Assembly: GCA_014529385.2 (NCBI GenBank)
Contig: CM043942.1
Location: forward strand, 28,389,469-28,453,468
Origin: Adiantum capillus-veneris
Lineage: Eukaryota; Streptophyta; Polypodiopsida; Polypodiales; Pteridaceae
Direction of reading: 5' to 3'
DNA length: 64,000 nt
The notes beneath the pieces were generated by a model that was given only the letters and a program-made list of their open reading frames with translations, searched no databases and had not been told where the DNA came from. Every line of letters starts with the position of its first letter. Positions within the stretch are counted from its first letter, which is position 1. Positions 1 to 10,742 of the stretch are shown piece after piece. Made by a program: the position numbers and the translations under genes.

Positions 1-3000
1 GTGAGTAGCTATAGACACCGCATTAACTTTTGGTCGTCGTGAAAGTGCATCGGCAACTTGATTGTGCTTACCAGCTATGTGAGCAATATGAAAATTAAAT
101 TGCGAAAGAAAATTTGCCCACCTCATTTGTTTGTCAGAAAGCTTGGTTTGCGTCATGAAATACTTGAGACTTTGGTGGTCGGTTCGTAGGATAAATGGAG
201 TCCCCAATAGGTAGTGCTTCCATGTGTCTAGGGCATGTAGAACAGCTAAAAGCTCTTTCTCATAAATGCCCAAGAATCGTTCATCACCATTGAGCCTTCG
301 GCTCTCATATGCTATGGCATGCCCTTCTTGAAGCAAAACCACTCCAAGGCAATCACCACAAGCATCACATTGGACCTCAAAGGGCTTTGAGAGATCCGGA
401 AGTACGAGGACTGGTTGTGAAGTAAGCTTCTCTTTGAGTTTTTCAAAAGCATTTTGCTCCTTAGCAGTCCATACAAACTTAACGTTCTTCTTGGTTAAGT
501 CGTGTAGTGGTCCTGCCACTTGAGAGAATTTTGCTATGAAGCGTCTATAGTATGCACACATACCAATAAAGCTTCTTAGCTCATGTAGATTCCTTGGGTT
601 AGGCCATGATTTTATTACCTCTAACTTTGATGGATCCATACGAATACCATCGTGAGAGATAATATGGCCTAGATATTGAATCTCTTGAAGGAAGAATTCA
701 CTTTTCTTTTGGTTGAGAAAAAGTTTGTTCTCCCTCAAGGCTTGAAAAATCACTTGGAGATGTTGCTTATGTTCCTCCAAAGACTTGGAGTAGATGATGA
801 CATCATCGAAGAACACTCCAGTGAATTTTCGATATGGTCTAAAAATTTTCTCCATCAAACGATTGAACGTAGCTGGTGCATTAGTCAAGCCAAAAGGCAT
901 GACTAGATATTCATAAAGACCAAATGTTGTGCGAAACGCGGTCTTTAAGATATCCTCATCCACTATCCTTATTTGATGACAGCCACTCTTAAGGTCAATC
1001 CTACTGAAGTAGGTAGAGCCTTGTAGCTTATCAAACAGATCTTCTACCCGAGGTATGGGAAATCTGTTTTTAATAGTGATATGGTTTAGTGCTCGATAGT
1101 CCACACACATACGGTATGTACCATCTTTCTTTTGCACTAAAAGGACTGGAGAACAAAACGGAGAGGAGCTAGGCCTCACCATCCCTTTGTCTACCAGCTC
1201 TTGTACTTGCCTCATGATCTCCTCTTGTTGATCTTGTGAGACTCGATAAGGAGGTTTGTTAGGCGGTGAGCTTCCTGGAAGGAGCTCAATACGATGGTCA
1301 TCATCCCCTCGTTTTGGAGGTAGGTCCATAGGGATATCATCGATGAACACATCTTGGAATCCTTTTAGAAAAGTAGACAAGTCTAACTCTTCTTGATTCC
1401 TATCATTTTCATTTGATGAAACATTATTAGCTTTTAGAGACTCTTTGACATAAATCATGTACGCAGAAACTGAGCTCTTCATTGATTTATCAAAAGAAAG
1501 AGGATTTACAAGTGGAATAGTGCGACCACGCTCACTAGCATCTACATACATGTTCTTTCCCCTGTAGGTGAAGTAAATTCTCCTTTCAGGGAACTTCATG
1601 TTGGCAGCCATGCGATCAAACCATGGTGCCCCTAGGATAACATCCTGATGTTGGAGGGGAGAGATGAAGAAATCTTCTTTGTCGACATAGCTTTGGACAT
1701 GAAGCCTCAACTTCCCAATCAAGGGAGTAACGGAGGCTTGTTGTCCCTTGAAAGCTGCATCAGCTGTTACTATATCTCCCATCTCAAAAGCTTGAATGCC
1801 CAACTTGGTGGCCAACTCTATTGATATGAAGTTGAGAGTAGAGCCAGGGTCAAACAAGATGAAGGCATCATGCTCTCGTACCTTTCCCCAAGCATAGGAG
1901 AGTGATGATCCTTTGCAATGAGCATCCTCTTTTGGAGCTTCGATGGTGGAAGCCCTAGGAGTCTCATTGCGAGTATTCTTCTTGGGGCAAGAACGATAGC
2001 CATGTCCTTGCTCCCCACACTTGAAACACTTATGGTCCTTGCAAAAAGCTTCAAGCTCTTCAGGAGAGAGTTTGTTTTTACCTTTGTAAACTCCCTTCTC
2101 CTTGGACTGATTGTTGTTGTTGTTGTTGGAAGTGCCTTGGGAATTATTTTGAGCATTGGATTTCCCCTTTGCATCATTTTTATCTTTGTTTTCCATGGGC
2201 TTGACATTACGTCTAGCTCCTTGATGGAAATTGATGCGTGAAGCAACCATGGTGTGGTGGATTACTTCGGTAATAGTACCGGGCCATTGAGAGTTGATAT
2301 ATTCGGCCATCTCTTCAGGTAATCCCGCACAGAATTGCTGTCTTTGCTCGGCAAAGTCTATCTTTTGAAAGACAGTAGCTTTGAGATGTAAATCCCAAAA
2401 CTTATCTACATACTTGTTGATAGACTCATGAGAGAGGAGCTTCAAGCCGCGCCATTCGGTAAGAACTTTATCTTTAGTATCGCTTGGAAGAAATTGCTTC
2501 ATGATGGAAACTCGTAGAGTTTTCCATGTCTTTGGGGCTTCTCCATTGCCATGAAGGCTAGCCCACCATTGACGAGCTGATTTTTGGAAGTGCATAGCTA
2601 CATGGCGTAGCTTGGAGGACTCTGTGAAGCCCTCGTCCCCAAAGGCCGCATCAAATTGCTGGATGAAGGCCAACACTTTGTCGGTAGCACCACAGGTGCC
2701 ATCGTAGGTGAGAAAAGAGATACTCTTTCCTCCCTCCTTAAACTTCTTTAGCTTTTGTGACCTTCGCCATGCAGGAAATGATTTGCGATGCCCTCCCCTC
2801 TTGTATTCTCTAGGAGAATAGCCATAACTTTCATCGGAAGAGAAGGAAGGTGAAGAAGAAGGAGAAGAGGGTAACCTCTTCCTAGCCCTTTTCTTCCTTT
2901 GTTTCCTCTCTTGCCTTTGAGAGTGATAAGGATAAGGACTATGGGTTGCTCTTTTCCTCTTGGGAGGAGTAGGCGATCGTCTAGACCGCCTTCTTCGTGG

Positions 3001-3315
3001 AGCCACATCTTCAGAAGAACTTAGACATTCATTGCTTTCTTTCTCTTTGTATTCCTCCTCTCGAATGGGAGAGAGTCTTCTTTTGGGGGTCTCTTCAAGA
3101 GGCCTCCTAAGCTCTCTCTCCTCTTGGAGAGGAAGGGAAATTCCATAGGCACGAAGTTGTTGAGTAACTTCGGCTTGCAAGGTAGGGTTGCCCATAGCTT
3201 GTTGCAACCTAGTCACAAGATAATTCACAAACATGGGAGCATCATCATTAGCACCTTCATGTGCAAAATCAAAGCTATCAATGTTCATTCTACTCTCTTG
3301 ATTATTGTCAGCCAT
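1..3315 (-). CDS. Ty3/gypsy gag-pol polyprotein (element G1), open at window edge
   Basis: One uninterrupted minus-strand frame of 1105 codons starts at the ATG at 3315-3313 and runs off the left edge. In order it shows an Arg/Ser-rich N-terminal stretch (about residues 105-180), a retrotransposon gag domain, a CCHC zinc knuckle CFKCGEQGHGYRSC (about 429), an aspartic protease core FDPGST (about 488), reverse transcriptase with VDYRALN (about 735) and the catalytic FFDD box (about 834), and an RNase H with QCDACGD (about 980) ending near ADALSRR (about 1088). Integrase would lie beyond the window. The product would be cut into capsid, protease, RT/RNase H and integrase. No stop or frameshift was met, unlike every other large transposon gene here, so this copy may be recent. 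The clade is uncertain. Confidence 0.93.
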   Translation of the reverse strand, partial: MADNNQESRMNIDSFDFAHEGANDDAPMFVNYLVTRLQQAMGNPTLQAEVTQQLRAYGISLPLQEERELRRPLEETPKRRLSPIREEEYKEKESNECLSSSEDVAPRRRRSRRSPTPPKRKRATHSPYPYHSQRQERKQRKKRARKRLPSSPSSSPSFSSDESYGYSPREYKRGGHRKSFPAWRRSQKLKKFKEGGKSISFLTYDGTCGATDKVLAFIQQFDAAFGDEGFTESSKLRHVAMHFQKSARQWWASLHGNGEAPKTWKTLRVSIMKQFLPSDTKDKVLTEWRGLKLLSHESINKYVDKFWDLHLKATVFQKIDFAEQRQQFCAGLPEEMAEYINSQWPGTITEVIHHTMVASRINFHQGARRNVKPMENKDKNDAKGKSNAQNNSQGTSNNNNNNQSKEKGVYKGKNKLSPEELEAFCKDHKCFKCGEQGHGYRSCPKKNTRNETPRASTIEAPKEDAHCKGSSLSYAWGKVREHDAFILFDPGSTLNFISIELATKLGIQAFEMGDIVTADAAFKGQQASVTPLIGKLRLHVQSYVDKEDFFISPLQHQDVILGAPWFDRMAANMKFPERRIYFTYRGKNMYVDASERGRTIPLVNPLSFDKSMKSSVSAYMIYVKESLKANNVSSNENDRNQEELDLSTFLKGFQDVFIDDIPMDLPPKRGDDDHRIELLPGSSPPNKPPYRVSQDQQEEIMRQVQELVDKGMVRPSSSPFCSPVLLVQKKDGTYRMCVDYRALNHITIKNRFPIPRVEDLFDKLQGSTYFSRIDLKSGCHQIRIVDEDILKTAFRTTFGLYEYLVMPFGLTNAPATFNRLMEKIFRPYRKFTGVFFDDVIIYSKSLEEHKQHLQVIFQALRENKLFLNQKKSEFFLQEIQYLGHIISHDGIRMDPSKLEVIKSWPNPRNLHELRSFIGMCAYYRRFIAKFSQVAGPLHDLTKKNVKFVWTAKEQNAFEKLKEKLTSQPVLVLPDLSKPFEVQCDACGDCLGVVLLQEGHAIAYESRRLNGDERFLGIYEKELLAVLHALDTWKHYLLGTPFILRTDHQSLKYFMTQTKLSDKQMRWANFLSQFNFHIAHIAGKHNQVADALSRRPKVNAVSIATH

Positions 3316-3717
3316 GTTAACAAAATTTTATGTATGTACTTAGTGTATGCTTTGGCAATTCAAAACCTTAGTTGCCACTCCTCTTAGCCTTTGAAAATCG
3401 GCTCTTAAGTATCTACACCCACGGCTCAAAGTGGTTAATTATAGAGAGTAGAGGAGTAGGTCTAACATAGCAGAGTTGCCAAGGGCTAGCTCCTTTCGGA
3501 CTTCTTATGGCTCAATAATGGTAAAGCCGTAGGCAAGTCTAAAAAGACTCCATTATTAAGTCCAAAGCTCCCAAGGTGTGCACCATCCCCCACATAGTGG
3601 GCTTAACAAAACCAGTATTAGATCCCAGTTCCACTTACTCTATTATAATTAACAACATCAACCATTTATAGGCTACTTAAGGACCTCTCTTCTTAAGCAA
3701 GAAAAGAGAAACCAAAT
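3316..3717 (-). other. G1 leader between primer site and gag
   Basis: About 400 bp separate the primer binding site from the gag-pol ATG on the minus strand. I see no coding potential. It is the untranslated leader expected of a Ty3/gypsy element. Confidence 0.6.
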
Positions 3718-3729
3718 GCTCTGATACCA
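3718..3729 (-). promoter_or_regulatory. G1 primer binding site (initiator tRNA-Met type)
   Basis: On the minus strand the sequence is TGGTATCAGAGC, the widespread plant retrotransposon primer site matching the 3' end of initiator tRNA-Met. One base (3730) separates it from the LTR edge at 3731. This fixes the element's orientation and the inner boundary of its 5' LTR. Confidence 0.9.
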
Positions 3730-3730
3730 A

Positions 3731-5252
3731 TGTAATGGAATTTGCCTATTCAATTTGAGAATAGCGGAATTTAATGAGAGTACTTTCAAGAAATGATTTT
3801 GTGAGCATAGCGGGTAGACATAATTGAAGATAGCAACATAATCATAGCAATTAGTTAACTTGGCATAGACAATACTTTTGCAAGAGAGAGAGTTTAGAGA
3901 ACATGACAACAATTGAGGACCGGATTTATGTGGATCCGGTCCCCCCTCCAATAGGCATTTGTATTATGATTTCTCCCATAAAGAGAGACTTGTTACAATA
4001 CAGTCTTTGTGTTCCTTGTGACCTAGGTGATGCCATGAAGATGGAAGGCTTCATGCACCACAAACATAACATAAACTTGAAGAAAGCTTTAACTATCCCA
4101 AGCCTCAGTCCCAAGACCTCAAACACCTTCGAAGGTGGAGAGAGCTAGCAGGGAATGAGGGTAGGGAAGAGGAAGAAGAAACATTTCGTAGGAGAAAGAA
4201 TTAGTTCCTCACTTATCATACTCTTGTTGCTAGCATACATAATAGCATAGTAATGAAGAAGAAGGATATGGCAAGCTTAAGCATTGAAGCATGGCTCTTG
4301 GTTGGATTTGCACTCCATAGCCAAGAGTGTTGGTGTAGGCTCTCAACCTCTACTTGCTTGGAGAGGGAGCTCTTGCACTTTGCATATCACACAATGAGAG
4401 TGCTTGTGAGTGTGTGTGGGTGAGTATACCCCCTAGGCACCCCCCTAGCTTGCTTGGGTCGACCCCCCCTTGTAGCTCATGCCTGAAGCTCATTGGACCC
4501 CTCCAGGCCTAGCCAATCACAAGCAAGAGCCATTACAAGCAACATGGGTAGCCTTGGGACAAGTGTCCCCCTTTCCCCTTTGAGAGAGAGGACTTGATAA
4601 ATGCTAAAACAATTAGATAATTCATGTAATTTATCATTGGACCCCTTTGAAGCCTAGCCAATAGGCTTCAAGCAACACATGAAGGTAACATGGGTAGGGG
4701 CCTGACATGTGTCCTTGCTGCCTCTTCAAGTTGGGCTTCCCTTGTGTGTGTGAGTGGGTGTTCTCTCTCTAGCCCCTAGGAAAAGGGCTCGCCCCCCCTC
4801 TTGTAGGAATGCTTTTGACTTTTAGGTGATCAAGCACCTTACTCACCAAGCATGACAAAGCACTTGAACTAGGGGGTGTTCCCACAAGCATCTCAGGCAA
4901 GCTTCTCAAGGCACCTCAAGTACTTTAATCATGCAGCAAGTCAAGCACCTCAAGCATGGAGCCAGTCAAGCACCTCAAGCATCTTAATCAAGCACCTCAA
5001 GCATGAAAAACACCTCAAGCATGACAAGCACCTCGAGCTTGGGCCGGGTTCCCACCTCAAGCTCAGCCCTAGCTTACTTAAGGTCAAAGGACTTTTACAC
5101 ACATTTATTGGAGGTCTTCAATGAAGCTAACCCTAAGGTCTTATGCTCCATTGGTTAGCCTTGCTCTTTGATAGACCATCTCCCTTTTTGGGCCCCTTTA
5201 CCATTGGCCCCGTGTTGAGATAGATCTATAAGCACATACCTATATCTTAACA
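3731..5252 (-). mobile_element. G1 5' LTR (outer boundary tentative)
   Basis: The inner edge is firm: in plus orientation the LTR begins TGTAATGG at 3731, next to the primer site. The outer edge is set at the CA at 5251-5252 because of a TG...CA architecture and a nearby near-perfect inverted repeat (TGTTGAGATA at 5213 and TATCTTAACA ending at 5252). The second LTR is outside the window, so this edge cannot be confirmed. Inside, two related blocks (about 4495-4570 and 4638-4725) share 'cctagccaat' and 'aacatgggtag'. No coding sequence is credible here. Confidence 0.65.
4893..5066. repeat. Degenerate minisatellite in G1 LTR (CAAGCACCTCAAGCATG)
   Basis: Variants of caagcacctcaagcatg recur about six times with irregular linkers over roughly 170 bp. 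The array lies inside the LTR, presumably in U3. It translates only into low-complexity peptide. Confidence 0.75.
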
Positions 5253-5979
5253 CTTGTTCCCGTTTATTCTCCCACATTAAGTGATCAATTTAATATGAGA
5301 AAATCATTTGGGTTAGTTAGATATTAGATTTTATGACATTCCCTGTTTCATTTGACCCGACTCTATGCACTTATGGAGTTATGCACAACACACTAAAGCA
5401 ATTATTGGGCGAAGTCACTAGAAGCTTTGAGAGAATGGTTCATCTAGAAATCAAAGCTCAACCTGGAATCAGAGAGTGAATGCAACTTTCAAGATGTATC
5501 CAAGTATACATACCACCACCAGATATTAATGAAGTGGCAATTTACTTTGTGAAATAGTGCTATTGTTATTATGTATCGTGGCTTAGAGTAGATTGAAATG
5601 ATCGTCCCACTACAGGAGGCGTCGACAAAGGACACCCGTGTACGAGAAGCCAATCAAGAAGACCCTCCTGGCAAAAGGAGTTACACATATTTGCCCAAGG
5701 AAACAACAATCATTGAGCACTTGCAACCCAAGGTGTGGATTTGGCAAGTCAAAAAGAGACTCCACCCATGGTGCGCTCTCGTATAGAAGAGTTAGAAAGA
5801 AAGATGGCATGGTACAAGGCAAGATATGGGTTGGTAATCAAAGAAGAGATAGGCAATGCTGGTCTAGGCAATTCAAAATTTCACATATCTGATCTTCAAG
5901 GGGAGCCAACCCATGATCTAAATTAAATCTCCCAAAAAATAATATGCTCTTTTGGTATCTTAAATCTCAAGATCCGTAA
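5253..5979. other. Unassigned sequence between G1 and hAT remnant
   Basis: This stretch holds short overlapping open frames at 5598-5926 on the plus strand, one containing RSRIEELERKMAWYKARYG, which could be a short helical segment. I recognise no family, repeat or boundary. It may be a decayed transposon fragment. Confidence 0.3.
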
Positions 5980-7640
5980 CTAAAACCTCTTTTTGATATG
6001 TAAATCTCTATTTGTCTTTCGGGTTCCATCTGAACATTCCATATCAATGTCTTTCGGGTTCCATTCCATTTCATCATTGGAGTTGAGCTCATTTTGCAAT
6101 TTCTTTGTGTGTTTGAAAGCTTCGAATCTTTCTTCAGTGGCACATGTGGCTAACTTTGTTGGCTTATGCATAAGGTGCATGTTAGAAAATACATGCACCA
6201 AGTTCGTAGTTCGTTTAAAACTTAATCAATTTCATTTTTTAGTATGTACAAAAGCAAATGAAGACCAATTTCTTTCACATCTACCACTTGAGGCCAAAAC
6301 AGAAAATACTCTCACAGTCATATGTTGAAGTTCCACTTTGTCTCGACCATAATCCTTCCACCAAGCTGGTGCACTCATCGTCTTGATAGCATCTATATGC
6401 CAAGGTTCCCCATACATTCCTTCTCTACTAGTATAGGCCGTCTTCTGTGTGTATGCCACCTGTCCATCCACATTGCCTAATAGTTGGGCACACATTTTCT
6501 TGAAATCACATCATTGTTTGAAGATTAATCGTGCATCTAGAACTTGGGATCTAAGACGAAACCTGCTCCATGTAAAGGAGTATGCAGCTACTCCCATCAT
6601 CTTTTGACAAATAACATCATCATGGCTTTCGCTTTTCCTGATAAGATGTACAATCTTTAACTTGTGAGAGGTTTCATGCATGTATAAGTAAACTCGTCCA
6701 AATATAGAGGCTTCAGGCATGTATCAGTAAACAAATCTACAATTCTCCAAAAACTAGGAGAGTTCATAAGCTGGTAGCACTTGGAAGCAACAAGTTTATA
6801 CTTGGGATATTTATCAAGCCAAATGTCCCATCTTCTATCTGCTACTGTTTTAAGAAGGGTTGCTTTAACCTGCTGTAGTGTCGCAAAATGAGTCACACAA
6901 AAAATCTGTAAATTTTTGGTTGGGGACTTTGTTCTAAACATAGCGTAAGAAAATGAATGCTCTCTTATAAACTTCACTAAGCGGTTTGGATCTAGAAGAG
7001 TTTGCTTAATAGAAGGAGCTTTTCCAAAGTCCTTCAAGAGCAGATTCGAAGTGTGGGTAGCACATGGAACCCATGTAATCTCTGGATAATTTGCTTCAAT
7101 TTCTTTTCCAGATGCTTTGTAGTAGATGCATTATCTATAACAATGGCCTTCACATTTTTAGGTCCCCCTGCTCTTTTGATCAAACACTCATATACACCAG
7201 CAAGATATCCACACTAATTTTCTCTTTAAGGAATGTGTCGATCGCTTCAAGAAAGATGGATCCTCTTGGACAAATCAACATCACATTAATCAGTGGTTTC
7301 TTTTGACAATTTTTCCAACCATCTAGAGCGATTGTGCATCCATACTATGGCACATAATCAAGAGTTATGCACTTTAAAATATTATCTGATGTAGCTTTCA
7401 CTTTATCTAAATGTTTTGTACGCATCTTATATAATCAGGTATCACAAAACCCTTCTTCATTGTGCTAATTAAAGCATCTTTGAAGATAGGATTTTGAATG
7501 GCATTAGAAAGAATTCCACGTTCAACAAATGCTTGCATCCATTTAAGATAGAGTTCAAGCAGCCTTTGTTTAACTAATGCAAAGTAGAACCACATGGTGC
7601 AAGTTCTTCTCCAGTCCATGCTTCTCTTCGGCTTATGTTA
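5980..7640 (-). pseudogene. hAT-superfamily transposase remnant (DUF659 and C-terminal dimerisation regions)
   Basis: Read on the minus strand, fragments in shifting frames follow a plant hAT transposase. At about 7620-7410 is a DUF659-like start. At about 7160-7050 is IVIDNAS followed, in another frame, by WVPCATHTSNLLLKDFGK. The helical middle lies at 7037-6657. The dimerisation region at 6495-6232 has AWWKDYG and SSGRCERNWSSF followed by VHTKK. At least two frame changes are needed (near 7190 and 7090) and further breaks lie near 6700 and 6500, so no active protein is made. A BED zinc finger and terminal inverted repeats were not found. Confidence 0.85.
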
Positions 7641-8070
7641 GCAGAGCTTGCGGTGGGATTAGAGCTACAAGCCCCAGCAAAGGATGAATGACACCCTCCT
7701 TGAATATAATCAGGGGTCGATGGAGGGTTTTTGATCATTCTCAAGTGTCGTCTCCATGTCCCTATCCATAGATGGAGCCATCATTTTGGGACCACCCTTG
7801 TTTTTTCCCTCAAGATGTACTCTCTTTGCCTTGAGTGCCCACTCAGGAAATTTTTCTTCAATACCTTTGGGGGGGGGGGGGGGGGGGGGGTTATGCAAGC
7901 TCCCACATTTCTAGGAATTTTGAACACATGTTCTTGTATCTTGTGTGCATTTTTTTTAAAAATTATGTCCGCAGGTCTTAAACCTTAACTTTGATGTCGT
8001 CTTTCCACTAACCAATTGAGCTTCACTCTATACATGAATCATGATTAAAAAAATTACTTAATCTATCTCA
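7641..8070. other. Sequence flanking hAT remnant, with a 22-base G run
   Basis: There is no recognisable gene. A homopolymer of 22 G lies at 7869-7890. The proline-rich open frame across it is an artefact of that run. Confidence 0.5.
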
Positions 8071-8560
8071 ATAACTTCCAAGTGTGAGTAAACTCTACAC
8101 AAAGCAAGATATCTTTAAAAATCCTACCTAAATTACCTCCAAGTGTGAGTGTAACTCTACACATGGCAAGCAATCATAGTTCACTACTCATCTAAATCTC
8201 TTCTACGTGTGAAAATACCTCTACACAAAGCAAGAAATATTTAATCTACCTAAATTGCCTCTAGTGTGAGTATTACGCTACACATGATTGATAATCATTA
8301 GATAAATCTTAGTTCCAAGTGTGAACATAGATAGTTCAACACAAAGCAAGTATCTACTAACTTTAACTATGTAATTTAAGCTACTTCTAGGTGAGAACAT
8401 AGTTCAACACAAAGAAAATAACTGGTAGCTTTAATAACTATCCTAATTCACTTCCGAGTGTGAGTTTACTCTACACAAGGCAAGCAATCACTAATCACTT
8501 TACTTAATTTACCTCCCAGTGTAAGATATACTTCACACAAAGCAGGTAATTTTTAAACTT
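8071..8560. repeat. Eight-unit degenerate tandem repeat, period about 55-71 bp
   Basis: The core 'cttccaagtgtgagtaaactctacacaaagcaag', split here as cttccaagtgtgag / taaactctacac / aaagcaag, recurs with its AGTGTG landmark near 8081, 8142, 8206, 8263, 8318, 8389 (as AGGTGAG), 8457 and 8518. Each unit couples a GTGTGA half with a TACACA half, so single units can form a weak hairpin. Units have diverged, so the array is old. It codes for nothing evident. Confidence 0.85.
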
Positions 8561-8594
8561 AAAACTTCATAACCTAAAAGAAACTACATTTAAC

Positions 8595-8660
8595 TTTTCA
8601 CCCTAAGCTCTAACTTTTCTAACTTTTACATTTAAGTTTTCACCCTAAGCTCTAACTTTT
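8595..8660. repeat. Two direct copies of TTTTCACCCTAAGCTCTAAC
   Basis: The string ttttcaccctaagctctaac occurs at 8595 and again at 8637, 42 bp apart, right after the tandem array. It may belong to the same element end. Confidence 0.7.
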
Positions 8661-9740
8661 TACTTTAAAAAATTGATTATTAAATTTATAAATAAATTTT
8701 TTTACTAATTTTTTGATGTTGTAAAGCTCACCTAACAATGACACAAGGGGGAAGAGAGATCAAATAGAATGAGGAAAAAAATTCGTTTTCACGTATATAA
8801 ATGACTATGTTTCAATCGAGATACATATTTCAATCAAAATAAATATTCGACCGAAATAATTTTTTGATCATAATTGTAAAAAATTATATGATACGGTGTT
8901 TTTGTTGATGTGGCACTGTATAATACGGCTGAATAAAGATAGTTATTGTATAATAAGCCCATTTAAAGCGTATTATATATACACCATATGATGTAAAATG
9001 CAACTTAGGTGTTATCTCATGGACTTTCTTTTGAGAAAATATGACCTCGGTGAGGGAGGGCTCAACTTGCCATGCCTTTGCAAGCAGGGTTTGAATCTCT
9101 CCTTCTTGTGAGCTCTCCAGCTTGTTTAGCCCTTACTTGAGGGCTACTTCTCCTCTATGAGGACTTGGATCTAAGCCTTGAGAGCCGATATTCTTGGTTC
9201 TTGGCGGGTAGAGGGTCGATCCTTTTGAGGGGCGACAACCATAGAAAGAAGCTCCATGGGCAAGATGCCAGTGTGTCAAAGGTGGACATGCTATCTACGG
9301 GTTGTATAGTTGGGGCTTGTCGCGATTCTATTGAAATGTTGGTCATAATGGAATCCCCTATAGGACATCCAATCTTTTGACGATGGGACCACCTATGCCG
9401 TCCTCTGCAAGGCATCTAATCTTCACATGACATCCTCTGCACGCCACTCAGTCCTTTGACTTAGGACACTCGACGCAGTAGCAACACTCGACAAGTCTGC
9501 ATCAGGTTGGCAGCACGTCCTCAGCAACTTGGTAGCACTATCTCCACCCCATCATAGATCCTTTGGCTTCATCACAAGGAGATGGGGTAGTGCCCTTATT
9601 GTGTTTGGCAAGGGGAGGGCAGGGGTATGGCTTAACCCCCCCCCCCGTCAGGTGATGCCTTGGAGCGTGGTGGCGAGCACGTATAAAGGCTTGGAGGAGG
9701 CTAGGGTAAACCAGTCAAGAGAGGGATAGAAAGTAGCGAG

Positions 9741-9742
<2 letters not shown>
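8661..9742. other. Unassigned AT-rich then GC-richer sequence
   Basis: The 8.66-9.0 kb part is very AT-rich with loose repeats of 'gataatacgg'-like strings. The 9.0-9.74 kb part is GC-richer with open frames on both strands that match nothing I recognise. No gene is called. Confidence 0.4.
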
Positions 9743-9824
<82 letters not shown>

Positions 9825-9837
9825 TAGATAGATAGAT
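9743..9837. repeat. Compound microsatellite (TA)n(GA)n(TAGA)n
   Basis: A TA run is followed by a GA run and then TAGA units. It abuts the 3' side of the LINE ORF1 fragment. Confidence 0.97.
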
Positions 9838-9855
9838 TGGATTATCGTCCACGGA

Positions 9856-9871
9856 GGTCATATATGACCTA
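9856..9871. repeat. 16-bp perfect palindrome AGGTCATATATGACCT
   Basis: The sequence is its own reverse complement. It lies between the microsatellite and the LINE ORF1 stop. No function is evident. Confidence 0.8.
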
Positions 9872-9983
9872 TGGGACCAAGAACACAACATTACAATGAT
9901 TCATTCTCAGTGTGTGCTGATACATATCAGTTAAGGACTGAGGGTCCATCAAGAGGGTAGGGTAGGAGAAAACAAACAAAAAC

Positions 9984-10742
9984 CTAAGGGTCGGCTGGGG
10001 GGAGAGCTGGTTTGGGATTTCGGAATTCCTGGATGATCGCTTTGCCACCTCGATAGATTGCCCATTTTCCTTGCTTACGCGCTTCATGCACCTTCTTAAG
10101 CTCACTCGCTTTACTCTTGAGTTGATTCATGGTCAATTCTTCTGCAATCCAAAGCTTGTTTTCTTTGAGAAGGCGGGACTGATGTAGAAACTTCACCCGC
10201 TCCTCTTTGTTCTTGAAGGTAAGAACACAATGCTCGGGACGCACATGACGATGTGTATCATTGATCCAAGCGACATTCTCTGACTTGATGTTGATTGGCT
10301 CAATAATGTTGTTAAGTTTGATGATTGCCTCTTCAAGGGTGTCCTCAACAGTGCACCACTGCAAGGGGAGCCCACCGATGCGTACCTTGAGAGCATTATC
10401 TTCTTGAGATTTTTGTTCGGAGATTTCCTTTGTTACACACGTCTTTACTTGGGCAATGGTTGTTGAGTGAACTTGGCTAACCTTTGCCGCAACCTCCTTT
10501 ACCTTGTCGGTGGTGAGGTCAGCCATATACTTGAATTGTTCTTCTAATTTGCACAGGCGAGATTTGAGTTCAAAGTTTTCCTCCAAGACTCGATCAAGAG
10601 TTGCTTGCAACTGCGTGATGCGATCAAGTTTGCTAGGGGCTGCCAGCACTATTGCAAAACTCGGTCTTGTTTTGGCGGGGGTCTTTGGAGTAGCCATCCC
10701 TGTGCTTGAGGGGATAAAAGCGAACCAACCACTGACTCGCAA
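9984..10742 (-). CDS. L1-type LINE ORF1 protein (coiled coil + RRM-like + C-terminal domain)
   Basis: The frame is 252 codons from the first ATG at 10742. The ATG at 10697, giving MATPKTPAKTRPSF, looks the likelier start. After a basic N-terminus comes a heptad-rich coiled coil (about residues 40-105), then an RRM-like segment opening LKVRIGGLPLQWC with a second strand RPEHCVLTFKNKEERVKFL (about 165-190), and a C-terminal part with the basic KKVHEARKQGKWAIYRGG. This order matches the RNA-binding chaperone ORF1p of L1 elements (Transposase_22 fold). The CCHC knuckle common in plant LINE ORF1s is absent. No ORF2 follows: the minus-strand downstream sequence ends at a microsatellite. It may be the same family as the LINE at 32.5-35.9 kb, which cannot be tested here. 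Confidence 0.72.
   Translation of the reverse strand: MRVSGWFAFIPSSTGMATPKTPAKTRPSFAIVLAAPSKLDRITQLQATLDRVLEENFELKSRLCKLEEQFKYMADLTTDKVKEVAAKVSQVHSTTIAQVKTCVTKEISEQKSQEDNALKVRIGGLPLQWCTVEDTLEEAIIKLNNIIEPINIKSENVAWINDTHRHVRPEHCVLTFKNKEERVKFLHQSRLLKENKLWIAEELTMNQLKSKASELKKVHEARKQGKWAIYRGGKAIIQEFRNPKPALPPADP

Noticed and set aside
1818-2246. 142-codon minus-strand frame and its plus-strand partner at 1918-2241
   Set aside because: Both are shadows of the long gag-pol frame of G1, which has gag and zinc-knuckle motifs here.
8071-8560. Possible CRISPR-like array
   Set aside because: Units are degenerate over their whole length with no distinct repeat and spacer, and the context is eukaryotic.
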